Assembly (NCBI RefSeq): GCF_007567505.1
Contig: NZ_CP041783.1
Location: forward strand, 2,480,001-2,544,000
Direction of reading: 5' to 3'
Origin: Shewanella donghaensis
GTDB lineage: Bacteria; Pseudomonadota; Gammaproteobacteria; Enterobacterales; Shewanellaceae
Length of the DNA stretch: 64,000 nucleotides
The notes beneath the pieces are model-generated. The model was not told the DNA's origin. It did no database searches and saw only the letters and a program-made list of their open reading frames with translations. Positions 31,510-41,089 of this stretch are shown here, piece after piece. Numbering within the stretch: position 1 is the stretch's first letter; the number at the start of each line of letters is the position of its first letter. Made by a program: the position numbers and the translations under genes.

Positions 31510-34500
31510 ATGTTCCGTATTGCAGTTATATTGTGTTGTGCCATTTCTTTTTCTGTCTCTGCAACGTCACCGCTGCAGCTAGATAAACGCTTGGGCTTTT
31601 CAAAAAATACCAACAACACTCAAGTCATCGACATTCCGGCTCAAATCACCTCCGTTGAAGAAAGCATTGAAAAGCAACACAGCGAAGAGCAAAGCTATCT
31701 TGAGCTCAGTAGCACTAGCGCTATCACCATTGAAAATATCACCCAACTTATCAATCAACCAGTTAGCGAACTGGCCATTAGTAAAGATGTCGATATTGGC
31801 CAGCAAGCCTCAATGGCTTATTACCACTTATCGGAACAAAAGCAATCTGAAAGCGATTTAAGCCAACAACTTCTTAGCCTAAATAAAAGACAACAAGCTT
31901 TACCTAATCTTATCAAACAAGCAAAAGAGGCTTCTAGTCAGCATAAACGTGCTCAGCAAGCACCTGACGACACTCCGCTTGGTAAGCTACAACGTTTACA
32001 GGGCGCTTTACTTGAACAGCATATCAATACCCTTTCAGCAGAATTATCAAGTGGCCCAAAGCAAAAGCAAATTGTCCGATTACAACTGCAATTGCTGCGG
32101 ATAGAACACTCGCAACAAGAAAAGTTGATTGAAGCGTTAAATATACAAACTAATCAATACCGCCAACAAAAAGCGGCGAATACCATTGCCAATAATCTTA
32201 TCGGCGAGCAGCAGCTAGCCGATGTCATTTCACAAGAGCTAAGTAATAAAAATCAGCAGTATGCCGCTGAGCTAATTCGTATCAACAGTGAAATAACCAA
32301 GGTTATTAGCCAACAAGAAAAAGCAGAGAAACAATATCAATCTCATGCTCTGCAGCTCACCAATGTAGAAGAGCAAATTACCTGGGTTGAAACCAACTCA
32401 GCTTTTGGTGATCGTTTTCTACAAATGCTGCAATCTCTGCCAAAACCACCCAATCAAGATCTGCTACTGGCTGAAATCGCAGACTCTCGCTTAATGCGTT
32501 ATCAAGCCGAGCAGCAAAGAGCGCTGAATAAGCAACAACTCAGTACTGAGCAATTTCTTAATAAAACACAAACCCAACTGCTTCAATCACAGCAAAGCCT
32601 TATTGAGCAGGTTGTGCAAAGCTACGATGTTTACCTTAATGAACAAGCTAAGCTTAGAAATAGCTATGAGCAATTAAATCAAATATACCTAGAACTCAAA
32701 AGTACCCTAAATGAGCACCTATTTTGGGTACCTAATGCCGCTGCAATTACCGGACTTTGGTTGGTTGATTTAAAAAATGCCACAGTGTGGATGATGCAAG
32801 CTCAACAACGAGAGAAAATTAAACAAGCTTGGAAAAACCAAAACATATACTGGGCTTGGTGGGTTATCACGCTGATACTCAGTTTAATGGCACAGGATTT
32901 ACTGACGCCTAAATTTAGTAAAACAATTCAACGTTATGGGCAATACGTTGGTAATGTGACTCAAGATAAATTCAAATATACTGCTAAAACCCTAGCACTA
33001 ACCCTAAGTTATTCATTAGTAAAACCTTTACCATTATTACTAGCAGGCTGGATACTATTTGCTTCTGAACTGAATTTTGTTCATGCGATTGGCGTCGGTG
33101 TTTTATCTATAGGTTGCTGTTATTTGGTTTATCGCTTCTTTGCATTACTTGCTATTGATAACGGTATTTTGATTAGCCATTTCAGAAGACCAGAACCATT
33201 AATCAGGCGATTACAGGAAAAAACCCTGCGTTTTATTGTATTGAGCTGGCCTTTAATCGGCATTATTGGTTTTACAGAAGCACTAGATACATCCCTAATC
33301 CGCAATAGTATTGGCCGTGGAGCCTTCATATTGCTCACCATATCGCTATTATTACTTTATAAAGATATGTACTCATTTATCAGCGACTTCCGTGCTAATG
33401 CCAATGATGGCAAGAATATGAAGTTACTGCATAAGGTTATCTGGATATTCTTAATTACCGTGCCATGTGCGAGCATTTTCTTTGCTGTTATTGGTTACTA
33501 CTTCAGTGCCTTTCAAGTACTACTGCAATTACAGTTATCGTTAGTATTAGGGCTCGGTTTCCTTTTATTGTATCAACTCATAAAACGTTGGATGTTAATT
33601 GAGCGTCGCTTAATTGCGTTTGATCGCGCTAAAGCTAAACGTGCGGAGAGACTGGCACAAAGAGAACGTGGCGAACTGAATAACACCCCTGATGTGTCTG
33701 AAAACTATGAAGAACCGATTGTCGATCTCGAAACCATATCCAGTCAGTCACTGGGTCTGGTGCGATCGTTATTAATCTTGGCATTTTTTGCCAGTTTACT
33801 AGGATTAATTTCCCAAACTCACACGGCATTATTTTCCTTTCTTGATGGTATTACTTTATGGAATACCCATTCGGTCGTTAATGGAATGGAACAGCAGATC
33901 CCAATCACATTAAAATCGATTCTATTCGCATTTATCTTTGTTGGTTTTTCCGCAATGATAGCGAAAAATCTACCAGGTTTATTAGAACTAACTATTTTAC
34001 AAAGGCTTGAACTGTCACCTGGTACCGGGTTCGCAATTACTACCGTCAGTAGTTACATGGTGGTGTTCGTAGGTATGTTAGTGGGCTTTTCTACCGTTGG
34101 TGTTGAATGGTCAAAATTACAGTGGTTGGTAGCAGCCCTTTCTGTCGGGCTGGGTTTCGGTTTACAGGAAATTTTTGCTAACTTTATTTCAGGTCTTATT
34201 ATCTTATTCGAGAAACCGATACGAATAGGCGATACCGTCACGATTCGCGATTTAACTGGTACCGTAAGCAAAATTGAAATACGAGCCACAACCATTGTGG
34301 ATTGGGATCGAAAAGAGATTATTGTTCCCAACAAAGCCTTTATTACCGAACAGCTGGTCAACTGGTCGTTATCAGACCCGATTACCCGTGTGATTGTTAG
34401 TGTATCGGTTCAACGTGATGCTGACCCATCAAAAGTGGAAGCATTACTTCATCAAGCGGTTCGAGAGTGTGATTTATCATTAAGCTTCCCTGAACCAGAA

Positions 34501-34713
34501 GTGTGGTTTGCAGGTTTTGGCCAGCACACTCAAGATTATGAAGTTAGATCTTATGCTAAAGATATGAATGATCGCTGGCCATTAAGGCATGACTTACATA
34601 AACGGATTTGCAAAAAGCTCAAAGAAAACCATGTTGAATTAGCTTATCCACAAATGGAAATCCATATTAACAACGCGCCAAATCGAGAATTTAACAAGAT
34701 TATTAAAGGGTAA
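31510..34713 (+). CDS. Large MscS-family mechanosensitive channel (MscM/MscK-like)
   Basis: A 1067-residue channel that releases solutes on hypo-osmotic shock. It has a Sec signal (about 1-20), a long periplasmic helical/coiled region rich in Gln and Lys (about 40-470), about eight transmembrane helices, and a C-terminal MscS pore and beta domain (about 830-1060) with the glycine-rich GLGFGLQEIFANFISG pore helix region. Position after psd matches E. coli yjeP (mscM). A four-base gap separates it from the next gene. Confidence 0.93.
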   Translation: MFRIAVILCCAISFSVSATSPLQLDKRLGFSKNTNNTQVIDIPAQITSVEESIEKQHSEEQSYLELSSTSAITIENITQLINQPVSELAISKDVDIGQQASMAYYHLSEQKQSESDLSQQLLSLNKRQQALPNLIKQAKEASSQHKRAQQAPDDTPLGKLQRLQGALLEQHINTLSAELSSGPKQKQIVRLQLQLLRIEHSQQEKLIEALNIQTNQYRQQKAANTIANNLIGEQQLADVISQELSNKNQQYAAELIRINSEITKVISQQEKAEKQYQSHALQLTNVEEQITWVETNSAFGDRFLQMLQSLPKPPNQDLLLAEIADSRLMRYQAEQQRALNKQQLSTEQFLNKTQTQLLQSQQSLIEQVVQSYDVYLNEQAKLRNSYEQLNQIYLELKSTLNEHLFWVPNAAAITGLWLVDLKNATVWMMQAQQREKIKQAWKNQNIYWAWWVITLILSLMAQDLLTPKFSKTIQRYGQYVGNVTQDKFKYTAKTLALTLSYSLVKPLPLLLAGWILFASELNFVHAIGVGVLSIGCCYLVYRFFALLAIDNGILISHFRRPEPLIRRLQEKTLRFIVLSWPLIGIIGFTEALDTSLIRNSIGRGAFILLTISLLLLYKDMYSFISDFRANANDGKNMKLLHKVIWIFLITVPCASIFFAVIGYYFSAFQVLLQLQLSLVLGLGFLLLYQLIKRWMLIERRLIAFDRAKAKRAERLAQRERGELNNTPDVSENYEEPIVDLETISSQSLGLVRSLLILAFFASLLGLISQTHTALFSFLDGITLWNTHSVVNGMEQQIPITLKSILFAFIFVGFSAMIAKNLPGLLELTILQRLELSPGTGFAITTVSSYMVVFVGMLVGFSTVGVEWSKLQWLVAALSVGLGFGLQEIFANFISGLIILFEKPIRIGDTVTIRDLTGTVSKIEIRATTIVDWDRKEIIVPNKAFITEQLVNWSLSDPITRVIVSVSVQRDADPSKVEALLHQAVRECDLSLSFPEPEVWFAGFGQHTQDYEVRSYAKDMNDRWPLRHDLHKRICKKLKENHVELAYPQMEIHINNAPNREFNKIIKG

Positions 34714-34717
34714 TTAA

Positions 34718-35458
34718 ATGCTTATTTTTGCTCATCGTGGTGCCAGTGGCTATGAAGTAGAAAACACACTTGCGGCAATGGAAAAAGCCTTATCATTAAA
34801 AGTCGAGGCTATTGAGCTTGATGTTTATAATGTTGAAGGTGAGTTGATTGTTTTTCACGACCGACGCTTAGAGACTAAAACCTCGGGTCAGGGGTTAGTG
34901 CATAAAAGTACTTTAGACACAATAAGCGCAGTGACCATTAAACAGCATCATCTGCCAACATTATGGCAAGTGATGAGCCTTATTAAAGGTCGCTGTATTG
35001 TTAATATTGAACTCAAGGGCTACCACACCGCAGAACCACTTATTAAGTGCTATAACGACATTATTATCCAGTTGGGTTTCACTACTGAACAACTACTCAT
35101 CTCATCGTTCAATCAACCATATTTACTTGAAGTTAAGCAGCACCTTCCCAAAGCAAGAGTCGCGCCTATATTGTCAGGTGTGCCATTAAACTATGCGGAA
35201 GCCGTAACGGCACTAGATGCTTATTCTATCCATATTGATATTCATTTCGTCACCCTTAAAATGGTTCATGACGCACATCAACGTGGTGCAAAGATATATG
35301 TGTATACCGTCGATAATGCGGAAGATATTCAAGCTTTGAAAGCCATTGGCGTTGATGGAATATTCAGTAATTATCCTGATAAAGCAGCTGCAGTGATTAA
35401 GCAAATAGAACAGCAAGAAAGCCCTCAATCTTCAGACTATAGCTCATGGTTTGGCTAA
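34718..35458 (+). CDS. Glycerophosphodiester phosphodiesterase
   Basis: A 246-residue TIM-barrel enzyme that splits glycerophosphodiesters to glycerol-3-phosphate and an alcohol. The catalytic His6 of FAHRGASG and His of VFHDRRL (about 48) are present, with metal-binding Glu/Asp in EVENT and IELDV. There is no signal peptide, so it is cytosolic and UgpQ-like. It begins four bases after the channel gene, so it is probably co-transcribed. Confidence 0.93.
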   Translation: MLIFAHRGASGYEVENTLAAMEKALSLKVEAIELDVYNVEGELIVFHDRRLETKTSGQGLVHKSTLDTISAVTIKQHHLPTLWQVMSLIKGRCIVNIELKGYHTAEPLIKCYNDIIIQLGFTTEQLLISSFNQPYLLEVKQHLPKARVAPILSGVPLNYAEAVTALDAYSIHIDIHFVTLKMVHDAHQRGAKIYVYTVDNAEDIQALKAIGVDGIFSNYPDKAAAVIKQIEQQESPQSSDYSSWFG

Positions 35459-35506
35459 TAACGGTTATCAAATTACGGCTATTCTTAGGTATTGCCTTGC
35501 GGAGCT

Positions 35507-35839
35507 TTAGACTTGTCTATTGCGCTGCGCCCAAGCCCCAACAGCAAAGAATGCCGCAAGTACTAACAACAGCATCCACTGTGAAGGCATAGATTTAAGC
35601 TGACCAGCTAACCAAGGGCTGATGCTTACAATGGCGAGACCATAGCCAAATGCATTGACTAAGACAAACACACAAGTACGCACTAGAAATCCACGTCTAA
35701 CTAATGTTTTACGCAAGAAGCGATTGATATCAGTAGCAAACATAACGATACAACAAGCCACTAAAGCTGTGGAGATTTCACTCATCCATGGATGAAGCAT
35801 GGCACCTAATTTGGCAAAGAATGTGATAACTTGATTCAT
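35507..35839 (-). CDS. DUF3392 family membrane protein
   Basis: A 110-residue protein with three predicted transmembrane helices (about 20-40, 50-75 and 82-103), matching the DUF3392 family. I use the ATG at 35839: a GAGGAAG ribosome site lies just upstream, while the longer frame starts with TTG inside that site. It is convergent with the phosphodiesterase and divergent from the next gene. No function is known. Confidence 0.85.
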   Translation of the reverse strand: MNQVITFFAKLGAMLHPWMSEISTALVACCIVMFATDINRFLRKTLVRRGFLVRTCVFVLVNAFGYGLAIVSISPWLAGQLKSMPSQWMLLLVLAAFFAVGAWAQRNRQV

Positions 35840-35886
35840 TAACTTCCTCAATAAAAATCAATATACGAGTACAAAACAGGGGCTAT

Positions 35887-36813
35887 ATGGCGCATAAACT
35901 ACTGCTTTTAACACAAGATAACGATAAGTTTCGCCAACTATTATCAGCTCATAACCTTGAAGAACTCATCATTCTCGGTGATGACCCTAGCAGTATAAGC
36001 AGCGCCAATATTTGGTTTGCAGAACCAAACTTAGCCGCGCCCCTACTCAACCTAGGTAACAACTTACAGTGGATGCAGTCAACATTTGCTGGCGTTGACC
36101 GCATTACCGGATCAAGACAAAGAAGAGATTACACTCTAACCAATATCAAGGGTATTTTTGGCCCATTAATGAGTGAATATCTTTTTGGCTATTTACTTGC
36201 CCACCAGCGAGAGCATGCAAAATATAAACAACAACAGCAACATAAGCAATGGATCCCTGGCAGCTTTAGGACCTTACAGAACCAATCCCTCCTTTTGTTA
36301 GGAACAGGCTCTATTGCACAACATATTGCTCAAACAGCCAAACATTTTGGTATGAGGGTAACGGGCCTTAGTCGTAGCGGCGCAGCAAAACCGCATTTTG
36401 ACCATGTGGATACTATCGAAAATTTGGCAGACTACGTGACTACGTCTCATGCTATTGCCAGCATTTTACCCAGCACTTTAGAAACAAAGAACATCCTTAA
36501 TGAGGCGATGCTATCACTACTTCCTGAAGAGTGCGTTCTGTTTAACCTTGGCCGTGGAGATGTGCTCGACTTAGATGCACTCGCCAAACAGTTACAAAAC
36601 AAACCACTACAAAATGCTGTACTGGATGTATTCAATCAAGAGCCTCTGCCAAGCGAACACCCTATTTGGCAATGTGCTAATGCGATTATTACCCCGCATA
36701 TTGCCGCACCCAGTTTTCCAGAACAAGTTGTAGAGGTGTTCGTTGAAAACTACCATTTATGGACAGCTCAGCAACCTTTAAAGCATCAGGTCGATTTTTT
36801 TAAGGGATATTAG
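35887..36813 (+). CDS. D-2-hydroxyacid dehydrogenase
   Basis: A 308-residue NAD(P)H-dependent oxidoreductase of the glyoxylate/hydroxypyruvate reductase type. It has a Rossmann motif GTGSIAQ (about 140-146), catalytic Arg in NLGRGDVLD (about 224), Glu in NQEPLP and His in ITPHIAAP (about 280). The N-terminal substrate domain is short. The exact substrate is not determinable. It is transcribed divergently from the DUF3392 gene. Confidence 0.9.
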   Translation: MAHKLLLLTQDNDKFRQLLSAHNLEELIILGDDPSSISSANIWFAEPNLAAPLLNLGNNLQWMQSTFAGVDRITGSRQRRDYTLTNIKGIFGPLMSEYLFGYLLAHQREHAKYKQQQQHKQWIPGSFRTLQNQSLLLLGTGSIAQHIAQTAKHFGMRVTGLSRSGAAKPHFDHVDTIENLADYVTTSHAIASILPSTLETKNILNEAMLSLLPEECVLFNLGRGDVLDLDALAKQLQNKPLQNAVLDVFNQEPLPSEHPIWQCANAIITPHIAAPSFPEQVVEVFVENYHLWTAQQPLKHQVDFFKGY

Positions 36814-37150
36814 TTAATATTCCTTCCGTTACGCTTCATGGACGAGGCTAACGCGCAAAAATGTCAAATCCTGCTTAAATCAATACACCATGAAAGCATA
36901 AAAACATCATATTTTTACCCTTCCTTCACACCACTATTTTTATTCCAACCTCCCAGTAATGCTGTAATCGTGAGCAAGATAGCAGTTTCTAATAACTATT
37001 ATTCTGTGCATCAATTCAAAAATAGATAAAAAGTTATTAGCAATGAGAACGGTTTTCATTTAGAATTGCATTACAGTCAACGAGCGATCATCCCTTAGCC
37101 TTATGAATTGTCTAAGTTAAGATATGAATCAGATTAATTGAAGAGGCTTT
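36814..37150. other. Intergenic region upstream of bfd
   Basis: No credible gene is present. A 63-residue frame at 36838-37029 lacks a ribosome site and resembles no family. The only clear element is the Fur box at 37042-37060. Confidence 0.6.
37042..37060 (+). promoter_or_regulatory. Fur box upstream of bfd
   Basis: The 19-base sequence AATGAGAACGGTTTTCATT is an almost perfect inverted repeat (one mismatch between 9-base arms) and fits the gammaproteobacterial Fur consensus. It lies about 90 bases before the bfd start. Iron-replete Fur should repress bfd. Confidence 0.8.
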
Positions 37151-37345
37151 ATGTACGTTTGTCTTTGTCACGGAATTACTGATACCCAAATCAGAGAAGC
37201 AGTAAGCAAGCATGGCGATAGCTCTTTAGCTGACGTTAAAAAACGCTTAGGTGTAGCTGATCAATGTGGTAAATGTGCACGTATGGCAAATAACATTATC
37301 CAAGCTCAAGTTGATATCGAACCTAACTTCTATGAAGTAGCTTAA
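37151..37345 (+). CDS. bfd: Bacterioferritin-associated ferredoxin
   Basis: A 64-residue [2Fe-2S] protein that passes electrons to bacterioferritin so that stored iron can be released. Four Cys ligands are visible: Cys4, Cys6, Cys39 and Cys42, in the usual CxC...CxxC layout. No bacterioferritin gene lies in this window. A Fur box upstream agrees with induction under iron limitation. Confidence 0.95.
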   Translation: MYVCLCHGITDTQIREAVSKHGDSSLADVKKRLGVADQCGKCARMANNIIQAQVDIEPNFYEVA

Positions 37346-37428
37346 TCTACATACATTGAACAACTAGTATTGAACCACTAGATCCTGCTTTAAGTGTATT
37401 GAAGAGAAACGCCAACCAAATTCCATAA

Positions 37429-37456
37429 AAAATGCTGCCCTAGGGCAGCATTTTTT
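37429..37456. terminator. Bidirectional terminator between bfd and parC
   Basis: Perfect palindromic stem (AAATGCTGCCC / GGGCAGCATTT) with T-runs on both strands, placed between convergent genes. Confidence 0.9.
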
Positions 37457-37521
37457 TGTTTAGAAAACCTCAAGCTTTCTAGCTTAAGGTCTTCGTATCA
37501 ATACTTTATGATTTCATGCCT

Positions 37522-39816
37522 TTATGATTCTGTTGGTTCATCAGTATCATCAACAGCTTGCCCATTGAGTTCGATATCAACACTGTCAACACGTTGCAGG
37601 CCTCGAGGTAATTTAGCGCCTCTACGTCCTCTCTCACCACGGTAATGCTCTAAGTCAGATGGTTTCAAGGTTAACTTACGTTTACCAGCCCATAGCGTGA
37701 CTGACGCATCTTGTGGGACAACATCAAGGTGAATCAATAGCTCTTCTCGGCTCTTAGAACGATCGGTTGGAATACCAATAATCTTATTGCCCTTACCTTT
37801 GGACAATTGCGGCAATGCATCAACATCAAAGATCAGCATCCGCCCTTCATTGGTAATCGCCATAATCGACTGAGGAATACCTTTATTAACCAATTTAGGT
37901 TTCAAGGATTCTGCATTAGCTGGCAAACTCAGTAGCGCTTTACCCGCCTTATTACGACTGACCATATCGGCATATGAACCAATAAAGCCATAACCCGCAT
38001 CACTTGCTAAGAGGTAACATTGCGCATCATTTCCCATCAACACATGACGCATCACTGCACCTGGTGACAAGTTAAATCGAGTCGTTATCGGCTCTCCCTG
38101 ACTTCGAGCTGAAGGTAAAGTATGGGTATCAGTAGCAAATGCTCGACCTGTAGAGTCAATAAATACCGAAGGTTGATTACTCTTACCACTCGCGCTACAT
38201 AAGAAGCTATCGCCCGCTTTGTAATTTAATCCTTCACCATCAATGTCACTGCCTTTAGCGCAACGAACCCAACCTTTGTCAGAAAGCACCACGGTAACCG
38301 CTTCTGCTGGAGTTAACTCTTGCTCAGTTAAGGCTTTTGACTCTAAGCGCTCAATGATAGGTGAACGACGGTCATCACCGAAAGTGTCGCCATCTTGAAT
38401 AAGCTCTTTCTTCACCAGTGTCTTTAGACGGCGCTCTGAACTCAAGATAAGTTGTAATTTATCACGCTCAGCCGCTAACTCTTCTTGCTCTGCCGTAATC
38501 TTAAATTCTTCAAGTTTGGCTAAGTGACGTAATTTTAATTCTAAAATAGCTTCAGCTTGTTTATCCGATAAATTAAATCGTGAAATAAGCTCTTTCTTAG
38601 GTTCGTCATTGAAACGAATGATCTCGATGACTTCATCAATATTTAAGAAGGCAATCATCAATGCATCAAGAATATGTAATCTTGCCAGCACCTTATCAAG
38701 ACGGTACTGCAAACGACGTGTCACTGTTGAGATACGGTAACTAAGCCACTCAGTTAGCATCTCTTTCAGGCCTTTAACCCTTGGGCGGCCATCAAGACCA
38801 AGCACATTCAAGTTAACACGAAAGCTTTTTTCTAAATCAGTGGTTGCAAAAAGATGCGCCATTAGTTGATCGCAATCAACCCGATTAGAACGAGGTACAA
38901 TAATTAATCGAACTGGATTCTCATGATCAGACTCATCACGTAAATCAGCAACCATTGGCAGCTTCTTCGCCTGCATTTGGTTAGCCATTTGCTCTAAAAT
39001 CTTGCCACTACTTGCTTGATGCGGCAAAGATGTAATAACAATCTCGCCACTATCAACGTCATAGACCGCTCGCATTTTAATAGAGCCACGACCAGTTTCA
39101 TAAATTTTGGCAATGTCTTTACTTGGGGTAATGATCTCGGCATTGGTCGGATAATCAGGCCCAGGAACAAGCTCCATTAAGCGATCAAGTTCCGCTTTAG
39201 GGTTATCCAATAACTCCACACACGCTGACACTAACTCGCGAACATTATGGGGTGGAATATCGGTCGCCATACCAACAGCAATACCGGTAATACCGTTTAA
39301 TAAAATATGCGGCAATCTTGCAGGTAAGGATTTTGGCTCTTTCATGGTGCCGTCAAAGTTAACGCCCCAATCAACCGTGCCTTGGCCTAATTCTGATAAT
39401 AAAACTTCAGAGAATTTTGATAAGGTTGCTTCGGTATAACGCATTGCAGCGAATGATTTAGGATCGTCTGGCGCGCCCCAATTACCCTGACCTTTAACTA
39501 ACGGATATCGGTATGAAAATGGCTGAGCCATTAATACCATCGCCTCATAACAGGCACTATCACCATGGGGGTGATACTTACCTAATACGTCACCTACGGT
39601 TCTTGCAGACTTTTTAGGCTTAGATTGAGCTGATAATCCTAACTCGCTCATGGCGTAAATAATACGACGTTGAACTGGCTTTAAACCATCGCCAATATGT
39701 GGCAAAGCGCGATCCATGATCACGTACATTGAATAGTTTAAATAAGCCTCTTCAGTAAAGCGGCGTAGCGGCATTTGCTCTACACCATCAAGGCTTAATT
39801 CAATCGCATCACTCAT
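37522..39816 (-). CDS. parC: DNA topoisomerase IV subunit A
   Basis: A 764-residue type II topoisomerase subunit that separates linked daughter chromosomes. The active Tyr lies in AMRYTEA (about 125). The quinolone-resistance region [12 protein letters not shown] (about 78-89) has wild-type Ser and Glu. The C-terminal beta-pinwheel is complete. The start overlaps the stop of the upstream sugar-dehydrogenase-like gene by one base (TAATG), so the two are translationally coupled. Confidence 0.97.
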   Translation of the reverse strand: MSDAIELSLDGVEQMPLRRFTEEAYLNYSMYVIMDRALPHIGDGLKPVQRRIIYAMSELGLSAQSKPKKSARTVGDVLGKYHPHGDSACYEAMVLMAQPFSYRYPLVKGQGNWGAPDDPKSFAAMRYTEATLSKFSEVLLSELGQGTVDWGVNFDGTMKEPKSLPARLPHILLNGITGIAVGMATDIPPHNVRELVSACVELLDNPKAELDRLMELVPGPDYPTNAEIITPSKDIAKIYETGRGSIKMRAVYDVDSGEIVITSLPHQASSGKILEQMANQMQAKKLPMVADLRDESDHENPVRLIIVPRSNRVDCDQLMAHLFATTDLEKSFRVNLNVLGLDGRPRVKGLKEMLTEWLSYRISTVTRRLQYRLDKVLARLHILDALMIAFLNIDEVIEIIRFNDEPKKELISRFNLSDKQAEAILELKLRHLAKLEEFKITAEQEELAAERDKLQLILSSERRLKTLVKKELIQDGDTFGDDRRSPIIERLESKALTEQELTPAEAVTVVLSDKGWVRCAKGSDIDGEGLNYKAGDSFLCSASGKSNQPSVFIDSTGRAFATDTHTLPSARSQGEPITTRFNLSPGAVMRHVLMGNDAQCYLLASDAGYGFIGSYADMVSRNKAGKALLSLPANAESLKPKLVNKGIPQSIMAITNEGRMLIFDVDALPQLSKGKGNKIIGIPTDRSKSREELLIHLDVVPQDASVTLWAGKRKLTLKPSDLEHYRGERGRRGAKLPRGLQRVDSVDIELNGQAVDDTDEPTES

Positions 39817-40970
39817 TATTTATTATCCTGTGATTGTTCTGGCTCTTTGTAAAAAAAGCGGTATACATTGCCTTTTAAGTCATCAGAGATGAACATCGCA
39901 CCATCAGGTGCATTAATTAGGTCATAGGGTCTAGCTACGGGAAATTCACCGTCTAAAAAGCTTATCACTCTTTCACGATCGATAACTTGGTCTCCATCAA
40001 CAGTTAGCATAACCACTTGATAACCAATCTTACTTGAACGGTTCCATGAGCCATTTTCCGCAACAAACAATTGGTGATGGTAACGCTCAGGAAATTGCTC
40101 ACCTTCATAAAACATTAAGCTTGTTGGCTTCACGTGTGCAGGAAGTTCAAATTCTGGTTCGGAAATATTCAGGTTGTCAGGCTTTTTGAAGGAAGGTTCA
40201 ACAACATTGTCACCATGGATATAAGGGAATCCAAAATGGCTACCCTTAACATCAATTCGGTTAATTTCATCGGCAGGCATATTATCACCCATCCAATTAC
40301 GCCCTTGGTCGGCAAACCATAACTTCTCGGTGTTTGGAGCCCAATCAAAGCCAATGACCCGTCTTAACCCTGATGCCACTTGTTCAGTGTCACCAGATTC
40401 TATATCGATGGCTAACATACTGCCAAAAGGGGCTGGAGATTCGCACACATTACAGGGGGAACCGATAGAGATGTATAAGCGTCCATCAGGGCCAAAACTC
40501 ATCCCACGGGCATGTTTTCTTTCTACGCTGGGTAAACCAGAGTAGATTTCTTTTGGTCTACCAGGTCGTCTTAAACGATTTTCAATATCCTTAAAACGCA
40601 AAATACGATCATCATCTGCAACATACAAGTCGCCATTATGAAAGGCTAATGCTTCTGGGTACTCTAATCCTTTGCCAATTAAATACCGTTTATTAACTTG
40701 ACCATCATTATCTGAATCGACTAGGGCGTATATAGTGCCGCTTTTCTTTGAACCGACAAACAAGGTTCCCTTACTGCCCATTGCCATCTGTTTAGCATCG
40801 CCTAAATCAGAAGCATAAAGCGTAAGTCCAAATCCTTTGGTAACAGTAATCATCATAGGATCTTCAGCATAAGCTTTAACAACAAGTAATTGTGTTAAAG
40901 CCAATACAGACAGTGCTTTAAACACTGTTGTAATCTGCTTGATATCCATTTTAATTATTATTTTCGACAT
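39816..40970 (-). CDS. PQQ-dependent sugar dehydrogenase-like (sorbosone dehydrogenase family) protein
   Basis: A six-bladed beta-propeller protein of about 384 residues, predicted periplasmic from a hydrophobic signal ending near AYAED. Motifs such as [19 protein letters not shown] and [15 protein letters not shown] are typical of the GDH/sorbosone family. The frame runs to a TTG at 41018, but I prefer the ATG at 40970. ATG 40949 is a third possibility, and no strong ribosome site decides among them. It is placed between parE and parC, unrelated genes in function. Substrate and cofactor use are unknown. Confidence 0.8.
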   Translation of the reverse strand: MSKIIIKMDIKQITTVFKALSVLALTQLLVVKAYAEDPMMITVTKGFGLTLYASDLGDAKQMAMGSKGTLFVGSKKSGTIYALVDSDNDGQVNKRYLIGKGLEYPEALAFHNGDLYVADDDRILRFKDIENRLRRPGRPKEIYSGLPSVERKHARGMSFGPDGRLYISIGSPCNVCESPAPFGSMLAIDIESGDTEQVASGLRRVIGFDWAPNTEKLWFADQGRNWMGDNMPADEINRIDVKGSHFGFPYIHGDNVVEPSFKKPDNLNISEPEFELPAHVKPTSLMFYEGEQFPERYHHQLFVAENGSWNRSSKIGYQVVMLTVDGDQVIDRERVISFLDGEFPVARPYDLINAPDGAMFISDDLKGNVYRFFYKEPEQSQDNK

Positions 40971-41089
40971 TTTAATAATTTTTGCCTTCGTTCTTGTTAT
41001 GGGCAATTCTATGCTCAATCTTAATGGCTGTGATTAAACACAGCCTTTATGGATTATTAGGCCAAGTAACGGTAACTCATTAAAGCGAC

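Noticed and set aside
34053..34361. 102-residue minus-strand frame inside the channel gene
   Set aside because: It is antisense to the conserved MscS pore region, and the composition follows from the coding strand.
36838..37029. 63-residue plus-strand frame before bfd
   Set aside because: No ribosome site, no recognised family and an unstructured composition.
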